Assembly: GCA_020536535.1 (NCBI GenBank)
Contig: JAHLWZ010000516.1
Coordinates: forward strand, 1-28,800
DNA from: Pelomyxa schiedti
Taxonomy: Eukaryota; Evosea; Pelobiontida; Pelomyxidae
Reading direction: 5' to 3'
DNA: 28,800 bases
Shown: piece by piece, positions 8,234-17,560 of the stretch
Position numbering within the stretch: the stretch's first letter is position 1
How the letters are laid out: each line of letters begins with the position of its first letter
The notes under the pieces: generated by a model
Databases searched by the model: none
Told to the model about the DNA's origin: nothing
The model's input: the letters and a program-made list of their open reading frames with translations, nothing else
Position numbers and translations under genes: made by a program

Positions 8234-9244
8234 ATGACATTCCTGCACTTTGTTGATTGCGCGGCGTTGCTGATTGCACCCGCTTTCGTCATCTACTACG
8301 CCACCGCATTGTATATTTTTTTTTTATTATTTATTAGACTCTGCAACACAGTGTCTGTCTTATCTTGTTGACCAAGGGTTTTTTTTTTTTTTTTTTTTTT
8401 TTTTGAATCAGGGGAGAGGAGAGGGCTGTTGTGCCTTGCTTCTACGGGGTTTTGGGATATGGTGGCACGCAATTAATTAAAGTGTTCCTTTTCTCTCTTT
8501 GTTTTGAATCCAACAACAAAAATCAGATGGTTGTACTCGCAACGTTCATGCCGAGTGTATCTGCCTTCCTTTCTTTCAACGTTTTTCAGGTTAGTTTCCA
8601 GTAACCCAATAAGGTTTTACCCTCACACCCATAAAAAGGAGGTGCTCAAAGTAGTTATATCGTGGTTAGACTTATGTCTAATGGGAGTTGTCCTGTCTAA
8701 TGTTCCAGGGTTAGATTGTCCTTTTCCTGTCTTCTCTCGACACTTATAGTCACGGCAGAAAACACAAGGAATTACGAGTTCTGGGTGTTGGACTTGGATG
8801 GGGTGCTGCTGAGGCCATTGTACTTAGAATTGTGCCTCTATGGATGCGCGCCCGCGCTCCTGAGTGGGATTGGTCCCATTTGTGCTCTGTTCTTGAAGCA
8901 AATTCCAACCTTGTAAGCAACAGTGTAGTTGTTATCACTCTGTAATATCTTGAAGCTTCAAGCTATATGCTTTGCCCAATTGGTTGCAAGATACCAATTG
9001 ATACCCAAGCTGAAGACCGAGAAAGACTCCCGGAAGGAGATTCTCATTGTGATAGCAATTTACACTCTGGTATCTGGTGTTGGAGAAAGGTATCACAAAT
9101 TTACAAACAATTTTCAGCACTCACCACATCCCAAGTTTCTTAAGATTGGCTCTTGGATTGGGCCCCTTCCCCTGCCTATTATTCCATGTTGCTTGTGTTG
9201 GTGCCCTCTGGTACCGTGTCAGACAGACAAAAATGAAAATTTAA
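8234..9244 (+). CDS. TMEM147: TMEM147, ER translocon-associated membrane protein
   Basis: The protein starts MTFLHFVDCAALLIAPAF, like the MTLFHFGNCFALAYF start of the family. It continues with GVLGYGGTQLIKMVVLATF (family AGV.YLFVQLCKMLFLATF), EVLKVVISWLDL, and GVGLGWGAAEAI...PLWMRAR...EWDWSHL (family LGWA.AEL...PLWV.AR...FDW). The last helices follow after introns at 8907-8951 and about 9093-9138. The stop is at 9244. In animals TMEM147 works with Nicalin and NOMO at the back of the Sec61 channel. Six short introns are needed; one contains a 20-plus T run (8379-8404). The first junction, after YYAT, is unsolved: the obvious gtatat donor gives a stop, while a GC donor four to five bases earlier keeps frame. 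Tail to tail with the thioesterase gene, 63 bp between stops. Confidence 0.75.
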
Positions 9245-9307
9245 GGAACAAAACAAATTTTTGTTTCATTTTTCTTCGGCCGTTTTAAGAGGGCAATCCC
9301 CCACTTG

Positions 9308-10833
9308 TTACCAAGTGAGGAGGGTTTCATCAAAACCCACTTGATCATACAAATCCATGAGAGCAGACTGCATGGATTGCACCAACATTTGTGCTTGGGT
9401 CTCATCCTGCATATAGTTGTGGGGTCCCTCAAACCTTTTTTGTTGCTATGAGGAAATGAGTTATGGGTGATTAAGAACATACACAGTGGGGCCAATTAGT
9501 TGCTGATTGGAATGTTTTTGCCATGCTTCCATGTTGGCAAGGCTAAGAGTGTGGTCCGACTTACCGAGAAAAGTAAAAATGGGACAGTCAAAGGGTGTGG
9601 TCTCGTCATCCTGGTATTGGAAATTCTCATACGCAACGAAGTCAGCTTTCACAACTGCAAATCAGCACAACGCTTTGTCACTGTTTTTGTTTCCCACAAA
9701 TTCATTGGGAGAAAGTAAGAGCCATACCTTTCATTAGGGCAGGAACGGAATCGGGCTTTTCATTAATGAGTTTGCGTACATTATTGTCTTCGTACTTGGT
9801 GGCCAGTGCTGTTGCAAATTGCTATTTTACCAGTTCATGAATGACTTTTAAAGGAGTAAAGTGGCACACCATCGGGTCCTCAATCGTGCATAGCCTTCGT
9901 GCTGGGTTTTTTGGATCCTTTAGGTGGGCAGCCTTTCTACCACTTAGGAACATTGCCAACGGCTCAGCAATGTCAGGTTCAATCCGCTTCATTTGTCTAC
10001 ACACTTCAAAGCCCAGTAGGGCTCCCATACTTTGACCAAAGATAGCATACGGTCTGTCAATAATTTTGACAAGAAGACTCGCAACACCCTGTTTGGGGAG
10101 GCCATTAGAAACTAAAAGGGTAAACATAAAGCAGATTGGATAATAACCTTTACAATATCATCAAAGTTAGTGATCAATGTTTCATCATACCTCGAGAAGT
10201 GTCCAGGGAGCTCAAGTGCACAAACTCTAATACTGGAATTGAACCACGTGTCCCATTTCCTGTAATCTGCAAGCCACCTTAACCAACATCATAATAGTAA
10301 TAACAGTAACAACAACAACAATAATAAAAAGGCATTCACCAAAAAATACAACAGCAACAGAAACAGCAACAGCAACAACACCCCCAAAACATGGCACAAC
10401 AGCACAGCCACGCACCCGAGGCATTGCCCCCGGCACAGTGGAAGCAAAACAGCAGAACCTGAGGGAGGCTCTTGCCCGCCCCCCCCGCGTCCCCCAGCCT
10501 CGCCACCCACGGCGCCCGGGGCTCCAGCGTCCCAGGGTACGCCGTGCCATTCCCCGACACCCTGGGCCTTGCTTTGCCCCCGGCCCCCTCCGTACTCTTC
10601 TTCTCGTCGCCCTGCTGCTGCGTGTCCGCGCCACTGTTGCTGCCGGTTGAGGTCGCGCTGGTGTTGGTGGTTGGGATGCATGCTGCGGGGTCGTGGGTCG
10701 TGCTGGAAGGAGGGGCAGTTGGTTTGGTGGTGGTTGTGGTGTCGGGTGTGGGGTGTTGTTCCTCTGGAGGTGGAGCACTTTGAGCAACCCTTGCTCTCTT
10801 CGGGCCGTGCGGTTGCTGCACGGTATCACTCAT
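9308..10833 (-). CDS. Type II thioesterase (alpha/beta hydrolase) with a long low-complexity N-terminus
   Basis: Exons join on the minus strand from ATG 10833 to TAA 9308. The first ~130 residues are Pro/Thr/Ser/Gly-rich. Then follows the thioesterase fold of PF00975: VLLFCFHCAGGNASGAW (first strand and oxyanion loop), W..W......V.A.ELPGHFSR, the nucleophile elbow IFGQSMGALLGFEV (Ser in GxSxG), a lid region, FTFLGKSDHTLS (catalytic Asp) and FEGPHNYM (catalytic His). The triad is complete. Such enzymes free acyl chains from carrier proteins of fatty-acid, polyketide or peptide synthases, but no synthase lies in this window. The first intron (about 10275-10410) is rich in CAA/CAG and AAT triplets. 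The junction around 10100-10150 works only if the acceptor is aaacag before GVASLL. The leader is a repeat copy. Confidence 0.85.
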
Positions 10834-10871
10834 GGAGGAAAAGTGTGCAAAAAGAAATTTCCTCTTCCCAT
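10830..10871 (-). promoter_or_regulatory. Upstream ORF overlapping the thioesterase start (ATGA)
   Basis: A 13-codon frame, MGRGNFFLHTFPP, begins at 10871 inside the repeat boundary motif. Its TGA overlaps the thioesterase ATG as ATGA. Such overlap permits stop-start reinitiation or strong repression of the main frame. The same-length frame MGRRGN... occurs in repeat copy 1. Its presence in the transcript and its translation are not shown. Confidence 0.45.
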
Positions 10872-11075
10872 TATTCAGGGCACCGTTGTTGAAAAAAAAT
10901 TCAACAAAATAAGCACTGAGAAAAAACGAAAACGAAGACAAAGGAAAAGAAAGGGGCGGGAAGGCATGCAAACTGTGATGCTGTATTTCACACAAACTTC
11001 TGGAGTGGTGCCTTCATGGGGGAGGGTGCGGACAGACCCAACATTGGGGGGCTTGCCCCGCTTGGCAGTGGACAG
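10855..11075 (-). repeat. Dispersed repeat, diverged copy 3, forming the thioesterase 5' flank
   Basis: Read on the minus strand, this segment shares ordered landmarks with copies 1 and 2: a ccactccagaagtttgtgtg 20-mer identical to copy 2 (near 10990-11010), a GGGGC-AAG-CCCC-type hairpin (near 11045), a pyrimidine-rich block (near 10915-10955) and the boundary gaataatgggaagaggaaat (10852-10875), which matches gaataatgggac.acgaggaaat of copy 1. Between landmarks the sequence has drifted and is shorter. This suggests either an old copy or a conserved promoter architecture. Confidence 0.6.
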
Positions 11076-11248
11076 TCGGCCCTCCCACTTGACTTCTGAC
11101 TCTCCCTTGCTCTACTTTGTGAATTCTTTTTTGTTTTTTTGAAACTATCACAGTGATTGTTCCGTTTTAATTATTTCACAAGTTGTGGTTATATGAAGGG
11201 ATGCTGTCAAGTTCAATTGCCGTCACTGTTGCTCCCCCAATTCTACAA

Positions 11249-13021
11249 TCATAGCAGCGTGAGCTTAGTGTTGCTTGCCAAGCTCACCCCAGATACTAGT
11301 GTGACTGTGGTTTCATTCCGCGGCATTGTGAGGAAGAACTCACTTACAAATGTGGCTGATGGAGGCCTCACTTGTACTCGGACTTGGTTATTTCCGCCAT
11401 CATATTGCAGCTGTAAGAGAAACATTGGATGGAAGTCAAAAAATGTGTATATAAGAGGATTATACCCTGAGAGCAGTGCCAGGAACTAGTTGGGGAATGT
11501 TGGGTTCATCCTTTCCGCAAACCCTCCAGCTTTTAGTTTTGCAGCAAAAAGTTACACCAATGGTAGTGTATGACATTGTTTCCCCAAAGCAGCTTTCGCC
11601 GGTAAGTGGAAACACAGACGATGCAACTCCAAAACTGATACAACTTTGGTCACCCAGGGTATCAATGACAACCTCAAGGCACACTCTGTAGAATGTTTGT
11701 CATAGATACCAGTATTGGTTGCACATACTTTTCTGTAGCTGCAAACTGACTGGAAAAAGCCTTGGGGAAGTTTCCTTTATCGCCAACTCGTTGTATGGTA
11801 CGGCGATCAGAAGAAATGGTGAGCGAACGTGAGACCCTGAGTGAAATGACATTGAAATTTAAATTAAGGTGGCATACAAAGCCCACTCCGTTACTCTCCG
11901 GAAAGTACTTGTACCTTAGTGGTTATGAGAAAGAGTAAGCAAGGAAGATGGTGACTCTTCAGTTTCTGTATTTCATCTTCGTGTATTTCGACTTGCGTCA
12001 TGAGTTTTTGTATGAGAGCACTTTGAGTGGATAGCTGATCCAGTAAACGAGAAAAAAACGGTTGAAGTTTCGCAAGATTGCAGCTGGCACAGTGTGCAGG
12101 CAACTCTGACCTTACACCTTTCCAGGAGCAACAGTCTGTGAAACTTCCAGGGCAACGAATAACTTTCATGGGACAAACATTCATTTCATGTTTATCCTGA
12201 TCCAGGGGTGCTATTTTCGAGCCACATCCAAGCCTGCACACTGTTGAACGAGACATCAGTAACTACTTGAGGTTCTGTGCATGTGGAGGGCAATATAAAC
12301 ATTTAAAAAAAGAGCTTAATTGGTAAAACGGGAGGCCATACATATTGGACAACTTGGAATGTGTTCTGTATCCAGTTTGGCTCTGGGAACCAAGACACCG
12401 CAGTTTGGACAGCTTATTGGGATGACAGGGCAAACGGTATCATGCATGCGTTGTTGAGATGGTTTCACCAGTTTATTACATCCATTGATACATTCTGTAC
12501 AAAGGAGAAAGGTTAAGAGACTGGAGCAAAAAACTTTGAGTGCTGAACCAATGGGGCATTCTGGAGTGTGACTGCCAATTTCAGCTCTTCTGAAAGTCTT
12601 TCTGCACCCAAGGCAATATACCTCAAGGGAATCCAGTTTAGAAAGCATAGTCTTGTTTGTAGCAAGCTGGCTCTCATTTACATCCTCAGTGCAAGTAGGG
12701 CATTCAGATATCTGGAAAAGAAGCCGCCTTAGTTACCAAAAAGATTATTTCCCACACTTCCACATGGACAAAAATCACATAACAGATCCCCTCACAAAAA
12801 CGTGGCCGCACCTCATTTTTGCAGGCAGAGCACAGCCATTCCCCGCAAGAGTGCACAAGAGGAATTGTGGGAGGCAGGTGGCAAACAACGCACAAACGAG
12901 GGAAGCTGCTAGCATTCACGTACTCGTACGACGCCCCTGCACCTCCGCCTCCTCCTGAGGAGAACAAGGATGGCAAGGATGACAGGTGCGCGTGGTGATG
13001 CTTCCTGTCTGAGGTTAACAT
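11249..13021 (-). CDS. RING / TRAF-type zinc finger / SPRY protein, probable E3 ubiquitin ligase
   Basis: A minus-strand gene from ATG 13021 to TGA 11249 with about seven exons. After a Gly-rich start comes a RING-like finger, CVVCHLPPTIPLVHSCGEWLCSACKNE, continued after an intron by CPTCTED. Two to three TRAF-type Cys/His fingers follow (C.GC.....H..ECP, C..GCNKLV......H..VCP, CPNCG..........H...CP, C.LGCGSKIAP....H...CP) and then a leucine-heptad coiled coil (LLDQLSTQSALIQKLMTQVE). The C-terminus (SLTISSDRRTIQRVGDKGN..PKAF, then LEVVIDTLG.....FGVASS and LQYDGGNNQVRVQV) reads as a SPRY/B30.2 fold rather than the MATH domain usual after TRAF fingers. The expected role is ubiquitin transfer to a partner bound by SPRY; the partner is unknown. 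Two introns in the zinc-finger part were placed by phase. Confidence 0.75.
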
Positions 13022-13319
13022 GGTGACGTTGGTTGGTTGTTTGTTTGTTGTGTGAAGGTTTGGGGCTTTGTTTTTTTTTTTGGTTAGTGGTGCGTGAGAG
13101 GCTCCTTAACGAGGTTGGTGTTTTGGTTTTTATTTTTTTTCTTGTGGAAGCTCCTGAAACGCACGTGGTAGAGCCCGCCGTGAGTGAATTTAAATTGGGG
13201 TTGTGTCAGAGATCAAGGCGAAAAAAAGCGGTGGTTTTTCACTCATTTTCTTCTAGGTGCACGTTTTTTTGAGTGTACAGGTTTTCTCTTGCCTTTTGTT
13301 GTGGACCATTTTTGGGAGC
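13022..13319. other. Intergenic: 5' flank of the RING/TRAF gene
   Basis: This 298-bp G/T-rich stretch (plus strand) contains several T runs. The plus frame at 13033-13272 is low-complexity and unsupported. Just upstream of the RING gene start the minus strand carries CAAACAACCAACCAAC-type repeats. A similar CCAACCAACC pattern precedes the MVP start, a possible shared leader or promoter feature. Confidence 0.4.
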
Positions 13320-14096
13320 TCAAAGTGGCAAATACAGGCAAAAGGCGTCGACACCATTGAGGTAGTACCTCTTGAGGCGTTTTACTTTGAGGAACCCAAG
13401 GGATGTGTAGAGTCCCAATGAGCCTTGGTTTGTAACTTCAGTTTCTAGTACAACCTCGTCACACTTGTCCTCTAGCATTCTGCTTATTACGGATTTGACA
13501 AGAGCCGACCCTAAAATAGATGGTTGTTGGGAATCGTAAACAATTGTATGGCGATAAGTCAAACCTATTCCTTGCTTTCTCCAAGCTTTATCTACAGCAA
13601 GCATTGCAATATACCCTCTCATGGTGTCACGTTTAGATCTATCAAGTTTGCACACAATAGCACCAACACACTTGCCTGTTTGCTTGTCTCTAGCCTTCAT
13701 TGATTAGATTTTGTTTACCCCATAACGCAAACTACCAAAAAAACCAAGATTTACATACAAAAAAAAAAAAAAAAAGAGAAAGAGTAAGAAACAAACCAAC
13801 AAACACAATGAAGGCCAGTTGTGTATGAAATATCTATATGTGAACACAGAGTAGGGCTCGCTGAGCTCCAGCTCCATCAGGGCCATGATCTCCCCGAGGT
13901 CCATGTCGTCCCTGTACGCGTCGATGCGCCACATCGCGCCAGCCATCCTCGCCGCGTCGGCCGCGGCAGCCGCCTCCATCTGCATGCGCCTCTGCCTCGC
14001 CAGCTCCTCCGCCCTGCCCCCCTCGCCCCCGTTGCTGTGATCGTGGTGGTGGGCCCCCGCCCCGCTCCCGTGCTCATGGCCGCACCCGCACGACAT
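13320..14096 (-). CDS. NAA30: NAA30/Mak3, catalytic subunit of the NatC N-terminal acetyltransferase
   Basis: Three minus-strand exons. The first (about 13815-14096) has a Cys/His/Gly-rich N-terminus ([10 protein letters not shown]...HHHDH), an Ala-rich helix, then [18 protein letters not shown], a signature of NAA30. After an intron comes VGAIVCKLD......[19 protein letters not shown], the GNAT acetyl-CoA loop (R/Q-x-x-G-x-G/A) split by an intron at about 13510-13563, then [17 protein letters not shown]...[13 protein letters not shown]. NatC acetylates N-termini beginning Met-Leu, Met-Ile, Met-Phe or Met-Trp. The ATG is 112 bp from the divergent GTF3C5 start. The metal-binding-looking His/Cys leader is unusual. 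Confidence 0.9.
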
Positions 14097-14208
14097 TCTG
14101 GTCGATACGCCTGGTCAAGGCCGAATCCAAATCTTTTTTTTTTTTTGAATCAAGCCACACAGACGACAAACATTTCACAGTGGTGATAACCACGAGCGCT
14201 ATCGACAA
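14097..14208. promoter_or_regulatory. Divergent promoter between NAA30 and GTF3C5
   Basis: Only 112 bp separate the two start codons, so both leaders and core promoters must fit here or overlap coding sequence. An 11- to 12-T run lies at about 14133-14144. No TATA-like element is evident. Confidence 0.5.
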
Positions 14209-17200
14209 ATGCAGCCGACAGGCGGGACAGGGCGCGGAGCAGCACACCGGTCCAGCGGCGGCGGTGGCCGTGCACAGCCCGATAATGATAATCTGCAGCA
14301 CCCGGCGCTCGACGCGGGGGAAGAAGAGGAAGAAGAAGCGCCCCCGCCATGGCTGGAGCAGCACTTGGCGTCCTTGAGTGCCTCGGGCATTGACCCCACC
14401 CAGTTAGGCTTAGACCTCAACTTCCCACAGCGCCACGGCCACCAGCCACAGCAGCAACAGCAACATCGCCAGCAACAACAACAGCAGCAACCTTATCAAC
14501 AACAACCGAGAGGCGTTGGCGTCGGCGTAGGCGTAGGCGTCGGGCCGGATTATGCTCATCTTGACCCCGTTGTCAACTTGTTCGCTCAGTATCCGAATGG
14601 CTTCGACCACAACGCCTTCACATTCCTCCTGGACTCTCCTCCGACGGATACTAACGTCGGCACCTCCTCCGCTGGTACATCGACACCCACTGCAACTTCG
14701 ACTTCTACATCCGCCTATGCATCTACTACGACGAGGAGGTGTTCTTCCACTTCATCTCCTGTTATTAATACTTGTTCCGCTTCCGCTTCTGCTTCTTCTT
14801 CGAGTTTGTATCCTCCCAGTGGTGGAACAATTGGCACTGTGAGGAAGGGTTTGGGCTCAGCACTTCCTGGAACTTCCAACACCAACGCTTCGTCGCTGTC
14901 GCTGCCTAGCGCTGGAATTCCGGTGAATATATCACCCCATTTGCCACCTGTCTCCACTGCAACAAGTTCTTCCACTCCTCTATCTAGTGCTACTCCTGCA
15001 TCATCAAGTGCTCTTCCTGCTACAGGAGGGGCCACAATGGCGGTGGATAAAAGAGGGGTGGACAGGAGTGAGGTTAACAATATGGGGGAGAGTGATCAAA
15101 CCGTGGACGGCAGTGCTTTTGGATTTGGATTTGGTTTTGATTTTGGTTTTAGTTTTGGTGTCAGTGGTGGAAGTGAAGGCAACAGAGCTCGTTCCATTGG
15201 AAGTAGTGGTAGTCCAGACGATCCAATGCATGGAGATCAGACCCCCGCTCCTTTTTTGCCTGTTCCAAGTCAGAAATTCACCTGTGTTGAATTCCCAGGG
15301 TAACAGTTTCCTTCTTTTTTTTTTTTTTTTTTTTGAGAATGTACTCTCGTCTTGATGCGGGGCTACAATCTCTACATGTAGTACTATTTACACTGTTGCA
15401 GGGCAATTACAGGTGACGTTCAAAATGCACTTGCCTCGTTTGGAGGCGCCACTGCTGTTTCTTCTGCTCTACGGTGTCATCATGCCGGCAAATATGACAA
15501 TATGCTTCAATTCGCCCCTCGTGGTGGTCTGTTTGCAAGGCCTGCATATGCTCACAGAAAAGTTGCATGCAACATGCTCCTGCAAGTGAAGCACACAAAA
15601 CCCAGGCTTAATTCAAGTCCGACATCTTCGTCAATACCTGAAGAGGCAGACGAGAGGAAGGTTGCGAGTGCTGAAATTATTGGTGTTATTGATAGCGTGT
15701 TTCAATTCTCAGGACTATTTGACTTTCAGGTCAGATTGCCACGGTTTTTTTTGCTTCCACTCACTTGGTGCAGTTCATTGTTCAAGAGTCTGCAATGGAC
15801 GAAGAATCCCTTGTAGCAGACACCTTGTTGAACATCCCTCCCCCTGTGGGTATATCAAGTCTGTTTATTCCCTCATTTTAATTCAGGTATTTTCTCGTGT
15901 TGATAGGCCAATTCCCTATCGTTTCCGACCAAACCCACTTTGGAAGGCTGAAAAATCTCCGTCGGGGTCTACAGAGGCCATGTCGTTCAAGCTGAAAGTG
16001 AGGTAACTGCTCTCTGGTCCCAATCCCAATCTTGAAGTCCTTCCTCACTGCATCCTTAGCCAGAAGAGGAGAGCACTCACTTTGCTTCCCTTCAATGCTC
16101 CCATACTTATGCAAGCACCTCTAGAAACCTTTCCCAGTCTTCGACCCGGCGATTCAGCCATTATGGAGCCTCTCACTGCACTATTCAAGGCCAGGTACCA
16201 GTTGCATTAAGCTGCTTTTTCTCAATCACACCAGATTTGTGTGGTCGCAAGGTTGCCTTCACGAAGCTCTGAGTAAAACCATTCTAGTGCCCTTAAAAAC
16301 ACTGAGGAGACTTCTGCCATACGTTGCCTTCCGTTTTCAGGGAGGACCTTGGCGAACTGCACTTGTGGCCTATGGCTATGACCCAAGAAAGGTTTCTTGT
16401 AAATAAAATAGATCCGATCTCAAAAAATGCAGGACCCCGCGAGTAGAATACACCAGGTGATAACGGCAACCACTCTTTAATACTGTTTTCACATTGACAC
16501 AGACAAAGGGGCGTACTGCATCTAACTTACTTGCGTTAGGTTGGTGAATTACGAATCCGGGAAGCTCTTCCAAAAAAAAGTACCGTAATGGAGCAGTACT
16601 TTCCCCGACAAAGAAGGCAGCTCTCAGTTTCCCTTGAAGTATCACACTCCACTGTGTTTTCTGTTTAATTGAATCAAGGACCTTTCACAAGGGGATCTGC
16701 CTGACCTTTCCAAAGAAGTTGATCATGATACATTCAGACTGCGAAGCAAACCATACCAGCAAACCTTCACTTACATGTTCTCTGATATTGACAATGTAAA
16801 TATGCAGCGGCTTCTAGCAGAAGTACCCCCTCTTGGTCAGTGTACTGCTAAATACGGCTGGCTGCCACTGATTGCCTGCAAGGCTCTCTTTGAGATTGCC
16901 CGAAAAATGGCAATAGGATTGGCAAGGGGTTGTCCCCAAAACGAGGTTAATTCCCTTTTTTCCGTACGAAGAAAAATTCTTCAGATTCTCAACGCCGGCT
17001 TAGGTTTCCAATTATGGCAAAGAGGAAGCCGATGCAGTGCTAGAGCAGCTGCGCAACAAAAAGCCAGACGACCTCCTGGCCGAAACCTCCGCAAGCAAGC
17101 CGGCATTCCCACATCTCAGTGTATATGCCGCCGTAGCAGCAGCAACACCCATGATGCTACCCCCTGTAAGTGACAAAAACCTCCTCAGTGCCGAATCCCT

Positions 17201-17498
17201 TGAAGCCCTTCAAAAAATGAGCACAGTTGCAACATCTTCAACAGCTTCAACAGCAACATCTACTTCCACTACAACTTCAACTTCAGCAGCACCCAACACA
17301 GATACAGGGGCCACATTCGGCCCGGTTCATCAACAAACAACCAAACTGGATGCAAACAGTATATTTGAAAACCTCAGGGTTCCTTCTCCTGAGCAGCTAC
17401 AACAGATGCTACAAAGTATGGTTGATGGTGATGCATATGTACCCCTAGATTCTGGTGATGAGGCAAACAATGATACAGAGGATGAGGAAGATGCCTGA
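14209..17498 (+). CDS. GTF3C5: TFIIIC subunit GTF3C5 (tau95/Tfc1) homologue
   Basis: About ten exons on the plus strand. Exon 1 (14209-15299) gives ~360 residues of low complexity: acidic, poly-Gln, a Gly-Val dipeptide run, Ser/Thr-rich stretches and a Phe-Gly-rich run. The family core begins at EFPGAITGDVQNALASFGG (exon 2 from 15402), then LQFAPRG......RPAYAH and IIGVIDSVFQFSGLFDFQ. PPPVVFSRVDRPIPYRFRPNP and LPYVAFRFQGGPWR...VAYGYDPRKDPASR follow, then a DNA-binding-region match (FSDIDNVNMQRLL...C....GWLPL). It ends in a Thr/Ser-rich linker and an acidic tail. A 24-bp exon encodes DPASRIHQ. TFIIIC binds internal promoters of tRNA genes and recruits TFIIIB for RNA polymerase III. The total of about 900 residues is well above the human protein because of the extensions. 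Confidence 0.87.
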
Positions 17499-17509
17499 AA
17501 TGGTGCCCA

Positions 17510-17515
17510 AATAAA
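17510..17515 (+). terminator. Polyadenylation signal AATAAA of GTF3C5
   Basis: A canonical AATAAA starts 12 bp after the GTF3C5 stop. The opposing cyclase signal lies at 17545-17550. Confidence 0.6.
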
Positions 17516-17544
17516 GAAAAAAAAGGTGAAATTACAAACAAGTT

Positions 17545-17550
17545 TTTATT
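17545..17550 (-). terminator. Polyadenylation signal AATAAA of the cyclase gene
   Basis: On the minus strand AATAAA occurs 11 bp past the cyclase stop at 17561. If cleavage falls 10-30 bp downstream, the two convergent transcripts overlap at their 3' ends. Confidence 0.55.
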
Positions 17551-17560
17551 TTTTTACATG

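Noticed and set aside
7994-8248. Minus-strand 84-codon frame before TMEM147
   Set aside because: It overlaps the well-supported TMEM147 start exon and has no family resemblance.
10290-10400. CRISPR-like or minisatellite array
   Set aside because: The CAA/CAG/AAT triplets are irregular microsatellite sequence inside an intron with no spaced repeats.
10438-11142. Several plus-strand frames opposite the thioesterase first exon
   Set aside because: They arise from the Pro/Thr-rich and GC-rich minus-strand coding sequence; their V/G/W-rich products are low-complexity.
16376-16645. Minus-strand 89-codon frame within GTF3C5
   Set aside because: The plus strand here holds two small GTF3C5 exons (DPASRIHQ and VGELRIREALPKKS) that complete the family motif.
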